Of a stretch of 64,000 bases of DNA, positions 23,601 to 35,600 are shown piece by piece (position 1 is the first letter of the stretch; each line of letters begins with the position of its first letter). A program made the translations under genes and the position numbers. The stretch is from Ptychodera flava (Eukaryota; Hemichordata; Enteropneusta; Ptychoderidae): the NCBI RefSeq assembly GCF_041260155.1, contig NC_091939.1:43310698-43374697 (forward strand), given 5' to 3'. A model generated the notes under the pieces. It searched no databases. It was not told where the DNA came from and saw nothing but the letters and a program-made list of their open reading frames with translations.

Positions 23601-26600
23601 TTTTCAAAGATAACTCTACTAAACATCGGACAACAGTCAAGTTTTGACTGAGTTTATTCTTACCTTAACGTGTGTTTATGACATATTAGACAGGTTTGGC
23701 TACACGTTTTACCTGAACGTGAACGCGTAACGTCACGAATTTCTGTGATGATGTCATCAACTTGTGCGTACGTTCTCCACATACATGGAGCGTCTCGTAT
23801 TTACCTGGAGATAGCTGTTTTCACGTAATTTTTAAACGTGTAAATTTATTCTCATCTTTAGGTGTCAAAACATGATATAAACTGTGATACATTCATGTGA
23901 CGTTGTTAGTTGGATATATGATAGCGACATCCTCAAAGATATTCATATATTTTCGGTATGTTAAATTTCTTCGTCGATTCGCGACATACCGGATAACCAT
24001 TGAGCTACCCTTGTGATGCAGAAACAGACTACGGGGACACAAGCCGAGCTGAATCATTTCTTGCGCGTGCCACACGAGTGGGTGACGTAACGCTTGCACA
24101 TGAAAATCGTTACCATTTACATAGTTTTCTAGGTACTATCGCCTTCTGCTCTTCAAGTCGGCCAATTTTCCATCTGTTGAAATGAATCTCGGCAGAATTG
24201 TAGACACCGCCAAGAAAAATAAGGCTAAGCATGTATTTTAGAAAATTCTCAATAACTTTTGTGATATGGCAGGAATAGGATTACAAACATTTAAAGAAAT
24301 TACAAAGTAGTATTTTGCCATTTCAAAACATAGTGTTTGTTTCACGGCCGACCAAATCCGTGCCCGGGACTCGAAGGAGTAAGCTATAGGCCTATGTCAA
24401 GTGTAAAATTTCAGGGGCTTTTGAGGGTATTTGGAGTGGCTTGAAGTGAAACCTAAATCTAGCGAATATCCCAATTTATCCCTTCTAAAATCACCCTTGA
24501 ATAAAATACAGCTCAAATTTGCCACATATTTGCACGCGCCGACGACTACGGCGCGACGAAAGGAGACGTTGAAGTTGACGACATGAGCTCTGAATCCCAC
24601 TGGCGCGAAAGGGTTCATGGGAGGAGCGTGCGTGACGTCATCGGCGATACATGAAATATGAAAGTGTGTGACAGCTTACCGTAGCATTGGAGTCTATGAC
24701 TGTAGTAGTGCAGTTCTGCACGTTACAACTTTTTAATGCTCAGTAGCATGAAAAATGATCAACTGTTGTGCAGTTGGGTGCAAAATGACTCAAAAAAGAA
24801 CAAAAACGATGTTAGTTTTAACCGTTTACCACAGAATAGCTTTTTCAAAGACAGTGCTTGAAGAAAGTCGGGCGAGCCGGGTAATAGGGCCTGAAATGTT
24901 AAAAACTGTCAGATACAAAGTTATGCTCTGCACCTTTCAAAGATGATTGTTTTATAAGGAATTTCGGGACTCTAATATCGATACAAGACGATACTACACG
25001 ATATGGTTCGTATCTTGACATGCTGAGTCAGTTTCGGGACTCAAATAACCGAAGAGGAAACCACACAAAGCGTCTCTTATCTCGACAGCCATGGGTCTGC
25101 GAAATCGTCGATATACACCCGATAAATATGGGCAATTTCGGGACTATACCTGGTAATATTGATACTAGAATGACTTCTTGCCTATTGAGTCTCGGCACAC
25201 CGGGGCTGAGAAATCGCTGATAGTTACCCGATAAATATCGGCAATTGCGGGACTCTAATATCGATACCAGACGATACTAGATTTACTTGCACTGTGTCTC
25301 GACACGCCGGGTCTGCAAAATCACTGATATTAACCCGATAAGCATCTGCGATTTCGGACTTTAACTCTGATACTAGACGATACTTTGTCAAATCGTGGGT
25401 AAATATCCGATGTATATCGGAGATTTCACCACCCAACAGATCTGACCACCCGACTACCTCTGCCTGATTCTTATTTCAGAAATAGCATCCATGGGCAGAA
25501 GTCAAGGAATCCTGCATGTTTTACATTATAAGATTTATTCATTAAAGCATATTTTTTTTTAATTAAATGTCAACACGAAACTTTCATACACATTACTGTC
25601 GGGACTTCGTCGAGAGGGCCGATCGGATATCATCGGGAGTTTGGGAGGGTACGGGTCTTGCACGAAATAAATTCTTTACTTGTAAGCTTAATACATTTTA
25701 CTTGACGATCGGGACTTGGACAGGGGACCAATCGGACATCATTGGGAGGTTTGGCTGGTCTTAAATTCCACGAAATACATTCTTTATAACAATAGACGAT
25801 ACTAGATTTTTTAAATCGCGGGTAGATATCCATTGCAATATATATCGGAAAGACGATTGGAACTAATTTGAGATAATTGGATGGTGAAGTAATGCCGATT
25901 TAATCTACAAATATAATCTCATCTGCTTTTCTTTTTACATTACACATTTGATTTTATGAGTAATTTGCGATATTGAAACATTCAGCTATACGGCCACACT
26001 TTTGAGAAATTTGAAAAAATATGAAAATCCAATTATCCCAATTAGTTCCAATCGTGTTCGGAGGTTTCATCTTTTTACAGATCTGAGCAAGCCCGACTTC
26101 CTTAGTTAACCCCAACTTCGAAAAATAGACGATACTATAGATTTGACAAATCGCGGATAAATATTTTCCGATATATATCGGAGATTTCACAACCTTAAAG
26201 ATCTGGCCAAGCTCGACCATTGTAACACACACAAACAGTCAATCATTCCGTATCATTCACAAACCAAAAATTACATTTTAAGCGACTGACGAAGAAAACT
26301 CTGTTTTAGAAATGTAGCGTTGTGAAGGATCGCAGGGTCACTTAGTGTCTCCAATCCAGTTCGGGGTCTGTACAAGCACAGTGACTCCCTCCATTACGGT
26401 CCCTCGGAATCATACACAAAATGCAAACAACCAAGGTATGAACGATGTGTGGAGATGCTTTCCCATTATTACATATCTTGGTTCAAATTGGTAAGGTTGA
26501 ATTTCAGTCGAGGAAAAGCAATACTCGATGTCAGAAATATCGCTGTCCGAACTCTCCATAGTCGTCTTACGAACGCGCTGAACTGTTCACAGTACTCCTC

Positions 26601-29600
26601 TAGCTGCAAGCTCCAGTCGTCTGTATCGCCAATGACGTCATGCACGCTCCCCCCATGAGTCCTTTCGCGCCCATGGAATTCAGAGCTCATTTTCATAAAT
26701 GTTGTCTACTTCAACTTCTCTTTTGTCGCGCCGTAGTCGTCAGCGCGTGCAATTATGTTGCAAATTTGAGCTGCATTTTATCCGGGTTCTATCAGAAGGG
26801 TTAAATGATGAAATTCGCTGGACTTAGGTTTCCCTAAAAACATGCTGTGCTAATCTGCATATCTATGACGTCACGCGTTCCATGACCGGCAACCATGCGT
26901 CTGCTTGGTTTTTGGTGCCATTGTTTTGCATCTTCGGGTTAATAACTGCACAAAAACTATTATTTTCGTGGATTTGACAAATTTTCCTTACCAACTGTTG
27001 CCTATAGATACTTGAATCCTTCAGTGTCGCCTTCAACAATTATGTTCCTTCAGCCGCGCCCACAATGGATGAAAGCAAACTTTGCACGACATAATGTACT
27101 GTATTATGGCTTTCTCCTGTACTGTATTATGATGAAAAGTTACTTGGGTCCCTAATGGACCAGAAGGGGTACATCTATCATTTTATTGTTTTGGCAATGC
27201 TTGTGAAGTTGGGATGTCAGCTTAATGAACATCTTTGGTGAAAAATACTGGATATCATATTCGGATACATTATCAGTAGCAATCTGGGGACGACACAAAT
27301 TTCACCTGTCTTGACAAGGGTACGATATTTTTACATGCTAATTCGGGACTTTTCAATACACTATAAAATAGTCTTCCGCCATGCGCCGTTGTCATATATG
27401 TTGTCATATATATCAACATGTATACCATTACCCTGTCGTGGGTTTCGGTAAAGAATCAAAATTTGTACTGTGCCCTAGTCCAAGGGCTTGTGATGGTGCA
27501 TACATTTAGTTCAATTTTGTTGTTATTGCCATAGTTCCATACAAATCGTATGTAAAATATGTCCCCCTGTCAAACTGTCAGTACGAAGTTGACCCCTCCA
27601 TAACCTTTCTGTAAAGCTCAAACATCAGATTTCAAACGACACCCTACTGGTAAATAATAAATGCTCTCTTCTCGATGAACACTGCACTGCCATATAGTGT
27701 CATGTTCAATTCCCACGTAATTCTAAAAGCAAGAGAAAGTCCTATCGCCCTCATGTCCTTATCCTTGTTCACTTATAAGAAGTCTTCACAAACAGATTGT
27801 GTTGAACAATGTCGAAGCATATCTATCGAGGTCACTTCGCAAGGCGTGCGTGACCCTGAAATGTCACAATTTCAAACAAGGCCCATTACTCTAATAGTCG
27901 GCTGAAGCACGATCGGATTTGCAATAACGTGTTCGTGAAGTCAAGCAGAGAAATTAATATGGTAAACTGGTCTGTTTAACCGCCGTTTATGAGCTTGGAT
28001 CTTGCAAATGGACACTGCAAAGACGCTATCACAGAGGACAACGAACCACGGCCTACACAAAATGGCAGATTTTAATAGTCGAGGCAAAGATATTGCAGAT
28101 TTCTTGTAAAAAACATGAAGGACCAAATAACAGTTTGTTACCTGCTATCCCTTACCTTACATTTAGTAGTTGACTCAAACGACGCGATAGCCAAACCACA
28201 CAGCAGCAGTAAAGGTTAACCTGCAAATCTAGGAAAGGCACTTTCCAGCAAACCTATCCAGCAAAGCCACGCCTTCAATTGGGGTTAAAGTACACATCAC
28301 GGATAAAAGCTCAGAGACCTGACAGTCCTGCTTCAAAATGGCCTACGATTTATATCCTAAACACATGTACCGGCCACAGTGATTGGTGTCTGCGGTCCTA
28401 TAAGGTCCACTTACAGCTCACTGATTGGCTGGACTCTTTCTCTTAGGTCTCATTACCATGTAATGTTCATCTCACGGCACTCTGATTGGTTGCCTCTGTC
28501 CTTGTGTTAGCCTCGTTCTGTTGTGTTCCCTGCCTAACAATGAAGTGACCAATGTACTTCCTAGATACCGTTGTGGTAAAGTTATTTAAAGTGTTTCCAC
28601 CTGGCACGTGGTTCCATCACAACGTACAAAGGTATTAGACAAAAGGCCGAGTTTGCCTGAGAAACATTCACTTGTTCATAAAACGCGTGTCTATTTGGCT
28701 CTGAATACTTGCTTCAAACGATCAAGTTTGTAGGTCTTATTTTGACGGTTGCTGTTGTAAACTCAAAGTCTCTTCTATTGTAAATTTGTTCTAAATATTA
28801 TGAACATCATCGAACATATCGACTGTTCATCAATGTGGTTTGTGAACCATGTAACACTTATGCACTATAACGGACCGTTTTCAATTCCTTCCATGCCGAC
28901 AGCGTACCCTGAATTTAGCGCTGATAACTAGCATTACTGAAATATCGGGCGGCCGGAGAGCCTTTTACATTCGTTCACTTAGTGTTAGGAGAGCAACAAC
29001 AATTGGTGTAAATAAGGCATATAGTACGCAATTTATAATAATTCATTTTGAATGCTATTAATATTTTCTCAGAATGAAATCGAAATATTGGTAAATCCAC
29101 CACATCGACACCTCTCCGTTCAAATTAATGATATTTACAGCATTGCTTTCGAACGTCCAAACTTTTTTACGGTTAACCAGTGACATTGGTCGTAAGGAAT
29201 GCGGCATTCAAAATTTTAGTAGTTTCTTCGCTATACGGGCAGTGGCATTGTTGGAATCATATGCTTCATGTGTCTGAACAATTTAAACATTACTAGTTTT
29301 ATGCAACCGGTTGGTACCAGACTTCTTTCCACATTGCACAAGACCTCATCCATCACTGGGCAAAACTTTTCCGACTTTAGGCCCAGAGAAAATATTATGC
29401 TTATTTTGCGCTACCGACCATATCAAAATATTACTATTATAAGGCGAAATCGGTGAACAACAAGCGAGCAGAGCAAAAATAAAATCACCAAATTAATTGA
29501 CTTCATGTTTCTCAGAGAACATTGAGTCTCTCTGTGTTGGTCTTCACATTGCGGTCGAACAACATGCAAACATCATGAATGACTCACTACAACGGTTTCC

Positions 29601-32600
29601 ATAAACTTCACGAGACACTGCATAACGAGGTCATGAACATTACAAAACTAGGCTAACACAGGGACATGAGGCAGCCACTCATGATGCTGTGAACTAAACA
29701 TTGCATGGTAATGAAACCTATTAAAGAGAAAGGGTCCAGCCATGAGTTGGTTGTAAGCGGACCTTATATAGTACCGCAGATTCCAATCATTTTAGCTTGT
29801 GTATTTGTCTCGGACCTTACTTATGAAACAGGACAAATTGATCACTCGGAGACGAGCAATATCGAGTTACTTGTGGGCTCCAAGACATTTCTTATCGATG
29901 CCGTACATTGAAGACTGAGGGGCCGTTTACTGTAAAGCAAGCAGCTCTCTGACCCCGATCGTCGATACTGAGTGTCGAGGGTTCTCTAAAGTCTTACGTA
30001 TATAGGCAGCCAGTTTGCTAACCGCCCGTGGAGGGCTGGGGCGATGGAGGGCAAGGGGACACTCCCTCGCAGAATGAGATAATTTTTTGAAAATTCAAAA
30101 AAGTTTGGGAACAATTTCATACATATTTACAGCTTAAAGGGGGACAGACAACTTTGTGTGCATGTGAACAATGACGTTCATGTATGAAGATACGTGCCAT
30201 AGTAACATGCTGTAAATGAACGACGGAATACCTGAGTTTCTAAAGGGGCTGAAGAGCTTTAGGGACCGGTCAGTTTCTTCGGCCTGGGAGGGGGAGGCCG
30301 AAATATACTAAACATACAAATATCTCTGATATATATGTCTGATATCTTGAAGAGGTAAAAATATGTCTCATTATTAAGTTACGCGCCCGCCGGAAAATGC
30401 AACTGAATGATGAAATTTGTGGGGCACGACGCACTTTAGGCAAGTATGAGCCCGTGTCGCAATTCAAAAACACACTGACCCCCATTGGGTATTTCAAAAC
30501 ATGGTGACCCTCATAACCAAGTCAAAAACATGCAAGATGACACCCCGGCGGAAGAAGCTGTCAAGTCCCCTAGAAAATGTACTCAGAAGCAATGAACTCA
30601 ATAAATCATTTAGAGCCGCAGCTGTTGTCTCGTAACATGAGAACCAAAATTCGAATCTCATTAATCAGGACACTGTAGGCACACGAGCCCTTGCTTTACT
30701 ACTCAGGTATCCGATAAGATGTTTCAATGGCAGCATCACTCAACCAAGACATTTACTGATTCTGGTATCTATGGTGATTTCCTTTGTGATGTATTGAGAG
30801 AGTGCAGTTTTTACCTCTTTAGTGGGACAAACTCACTCTTGTTTGACCTTTTTTGATATCAAGAACACGTGGAATACTTGTATAAAGTCACTCAGCGTGT
30901 AAAATGACGACCGTACATAAGGGTAAGTTTACAAGCGTCAAAAATTTCCCCTTTCCTAAATGCAAACAGATGATTTTCGTTTTGACCTCTACATAAAACA
31001 GATTTGTCCTCTTCTGACTTTCTATGACAAACGTATACTGCCACAATGCAAAGGGAAGCTACAATCCTTATCTTTATCACACATGCTATGCCACAGACCC
31101 TCCAAAAGTGCCTGTATTACCATTCTCATGTTGCACCCTAATATTTTCACCGTAACCCGAACTTCGTAGAGCTGGGCGTTCGCGTTGGTATGTTCATATA
31201 CATAAAACAGCAGAGCGAACAGAGCTTATGACACTCTGAAACATCATTGATAGTTACGGTCAGAATTTGTTTGCATTCAGTTCTGGGCCTTGCGCCTCGG
31301 GATACACATTATTGGACTCAAACTTTTCCAATTTTCTTCTGATCTACCACTTTTGGGGCTTCATTGTAAAGGTCTTCTTCGTGTGAGAAAACATTTTACC
31401 GTCTTCTTCGAAAAGCGAAACTTTTATTTTACCCCATTGAGTTCACACAGGCGATGGCGGCTGTTTTGAAATATCGGTAAATCTTGGGTAATTTGTTTCT
31501 CTAGTACCAAAATTTGCACGGTGACCCCCAATTTTTATTCTTGATTTTGAAAGAGAATGGTTGAAATATTCCTTGAGTAAAGTTTGAGCAAAAGTTTAGG
31601 TCTTTCACTTTCGAGGCAGATAGTACCGTAAGTACAAGCACAGTTTTATCGACAATAAAGAAAGGAACGCATTAAACATTTGTTTGTATTGCGAACGACA
31701 CATTTCATCTTTCGCGTTTCACGGTCTTGTACTGTGTTTTCATTTCGTCAACGCAGCTGAAAAGTACGGCCCTGGTCGAAGTGCATCAATTCCATGCCAA
31801 AACAGCTTAACGACAAGTTACCTATTGACGAGAAGTAATGTCCAGATAGTGGAGTGATATCGAGTATAGAAATAAATGAGCTACAAAAATCACAGGCGAA
31901 CTAGGAGTAAACAGTCTAAGAAATATGATATCGATATCATAATTATGAAATATTAATATTATTAATACAACCGATCGGTATTACATCAGGTTAGTGTTTC
32001 TTTTCTGTTCAGCAATACTTGATAAGATCACAGCACATTATATTTAACATCGTACACTCAGTGTGACTGTTTTCGGACAGGGTAGTGAATTTCGCCCAAA
32101 GCCGTTTCATAAATGACGAGCAGTACGAAATCTGATTACCATACCCTTCGAAATTTTATTGTGTTTATCCTCAAACTGTTAACACGACGGAAGTGGTATT
32201 TAGGGCGTCAAAGTTGCAAAATTTTTGACCCCATGTCGAGGGCGTAGTAATCGGACTGCTATCGCAGTAATCGGACGTCGTATGTCGAATATGATTATAG
32301 GAGCTAAATATTAATATTTTCGAACTTCAAAACACCATTTTCAATTTCGATGTATTTAGAAAACTGTATGTACATATTTCGTGATAAATTAGTCACGTTT
32401 AATCCATTGACGACGCAACTATATTTCGACGCGTATGGCGCTTGGATATCGGACACGGGCTGTCTCTGTGTGTTGCTTTGGACGCCTTGTATCGTACGGT
32501 GTGGCTAACTTCGCCAAGTTTGTAGCGCCCGAAATAGCTTCGACCAGAAAAAAAAAAAACTATCCAAAACGGGACAGCAGCATCACCTGACTCAATACGC

Positions 32601-35600
32601 GGTAACATGACTTTCAAAACGTTATCAAAACGGAGCGAAGCGAGTGCAACGAACGGCATGTCATTAAATGTCCGAAAACTGAGGTCGTCCGAAAACTGTC
32701 ACACTGAGTGTAGTGTATACAGTATGGCCCCTCCACGGCGCGTCCTAATAAAAAGGTGCAATGTAGATCGCGCGGCAGACTAAGATGTCAAGTATAATTC
32801 ATAAAATGCGTAGCAGACTGCCGCTAAACCCTGATGCAATATCAAAACTGTTTTATTAATAATATTGATATTCCATATTTCATAGTATTTCATAATTACG
32901 ACATTGACATGATATTTCTTAGATTATATAGTATATACTCGTTCGTCTGTGCAAAGAATTGACTACACTGAAAATACACGACCGAGAAAGTACACGTCAT
33001 TATGTTTCCGATTCGTTGTGAATCAGAGATGTCATGATCATGTTCCGCTGACATTTCGTATACTAAGTGTCAGATATTCCAAGAAAGTCAAGCTTTTTGG
33101 TGTCGGTCGTTTAAACAAGCTGAGTTCTATTTAGGCAAGCCAGAAACGAAAATATACGAGCAGACGATGTAAATACTTATAGAATGTTTTATTCGTATAC
33201 TACAACAAAATGCACTGTGAACGAGTTACGACGCTGTACTCAATTCAGGTTTCCCTAATCCGCTCACAATTTATTTTCTAAGATTGTGTATTTGGCATAT
33301 GAGATGTCGAAGGACTTGCATATTCTTGGAGGTACATATACGGTATAGAGCTGGACGCTCCGTCCGCTGCGCCGTTACTAGACGGAGCATTGTCTTGAAT
33401 GCTGGCGCTTTTGGCAGGCCGTGAAGGACTGGGGATAATTTTCCCAAAACCAAAAACACTCATTGTACAACTCTACATTTTACATCTACCGTCGTACTGA
33501 ACGAAGAATGCAAAACGTCCTTCAAATTGTGAAAACCTGTGTTGATATCTTTATTTGAAATTCGTCATCTCGTATTGTGTTCGCATTCTGACTCGCATTC
33601 TTACTCGTCGAGTCGTTGCGAACTCGTCAAAATACTGACACATCACTCGAATACGACGCGATATCGACCGAACTTCGTGTAGGCCTACTGACCCCTATCC
33701 GTAATAATATGAAGGGTACCATCAATTAAGATTTCCTTTGCAAAAGCTTGCTTTTTTAGGTCCAAACTCTATGTAACAGTGTACAGCTATATGCATGCGG
33801 AGAGTTATACACTTATTTTTGCACTAGATTGTTTGGCACAGATCATAAAATGTTCCCCTAAATGAATCTTGTCTGGCTGCAAGAGCAGAGTTGAGGTTGT
33901 GCACAGTTGACCAGTATTTCCAAATGTTTTCAAGAAGTCAAATAACAACAACTTCTCCTTTTCCATCAACAAAATTCATGAAAAAAGGTCAAAGAAGAGA
34001 TAATTTATCCCAACCACTATCCACAGCCATGTTCACAATAAGACCAGACTTTGTGGTTACCGTAAATTTATTATGACATACATTATGCCAAGAATGTTGT
34101 AGCCCAGCCTATTTCTGTTATGTTTTCGGCTTTCTCACCCATTTCAGAACATGCACTATTCATGGGCAAGGAGGTTGCAACCTCTGCAAAGTACACATAA
34201 CCTGTGAATAGAATGGGGCATAGGTGCTCATTCCTTTCACCAACTCATGAAGAACTCTATTGTGCTTTTCGTCATGATAAATTTGTTTGAATATCGATTA
34301 GCATTGATATTATGTAATATTTCAGTGCTGCTACTAGTTAAACACTTTTTAATTTTAGTTTCCTTGCTTTCGTTTCGCCAAAACTTTAACATTCCTTTCC
34401 CGACTTCTAAATAGGAATAAAGTTTCAATAATAAAATAAATATATCCTGTCATCGGGATTATGGCAGTCTGCCACTAGAACACACTGTTCAGAAAAGGCA
34501 AAAAGACTAAAATATAAACCATCACATGTAGTTTAGTCTGACTGTATATATTTCAGAAATTTTCCGATGAGAAGGGACATTATTCGGGTAGCAATTCAGG
34601 CTGTATGTCACACTAAAGGACCATTAGGTAGATTAGTACGGTATAGGGGTAACAGTGACTCCTTTATGCTTGGAGTGACAGTTTTGACGATGTATAGGAA
34701 ATGATAGCAATCACTTTAATACGAGTTTCCGAAGGCGACTTTGCAGTACGATTCTTAGGTGTAAATGTGATCGAATTAGTGGTGGATGTGGTTGTCCTAC
34801 TGGCTAATTACCAAAGGATAAAGTGCAAGCTTTCGTATATCCCGACCTATACTTACACGATGGAAACATGGGGAAACATGGTCACTTTGTCATCTGTGAA
34901 GTTGGCAGTTCCGGATATAGACCGTAGACGCGAAGAATTTGTTAGAATGCCGCCACCACATGCTCATAACTACCCTTAGCTCGAGAAGAACATCATTAAT
35001 CTGAATCGATTGTACAATTTTGTGTTATAGCATTTAATCAAAAATTTGTTAAAAGCCTTGTACATATGTTGTATCGCATAATTCAACAACAACAAAACAA
35101 CAACAAAAACAACAGCAAGACAATCAACAATAACACTGTGTTGCTAATGGATAAATGTTCTCGTACATATTAAACTTTACAATACTTGTATTTATCATTG
35201 CAAAAACTGTCTTACTGCTGTTCAGGCTATTTGCTCACTGTTGCTCTAAAATTATTACATCATCTTTAACAGTCTGAAAATAATTATATGTAACTGTGCC
35301 GTGGTGTAAACTTCGTGTTTAATCTAAACCTCACTTAGATTGGGGCTCCTCAGTCGTTTCATCGGACTATATCATATCGGCACGCACTTTGAACGAAGAC
35401 GATAAGCTCCATCACAATTCCTGATGGAGAGACTGTGGCTCAACTCACGGTCTCTGGGGCCTCTATCACCGTGCTCAACTCAAAGACGTGAATTGTCATT
35501 GATACCACAACGTCTTGCATGCAATGCAATGTGTCATTTAAAGTTGATAAACAACTACTATATATTTTCAACATTTACATAAAACAAGCTGGACGGATAT

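Noticed and set aside
33278..33463. 61-codon minus-strand frame MSVFGFGKIIPSPSRPAKSA.. as a small gene
   Set aside because: Composition is somewhat protein-like, but a second overlapping frame is equally open, there is no promoter or splice partner, and no family is recognised.
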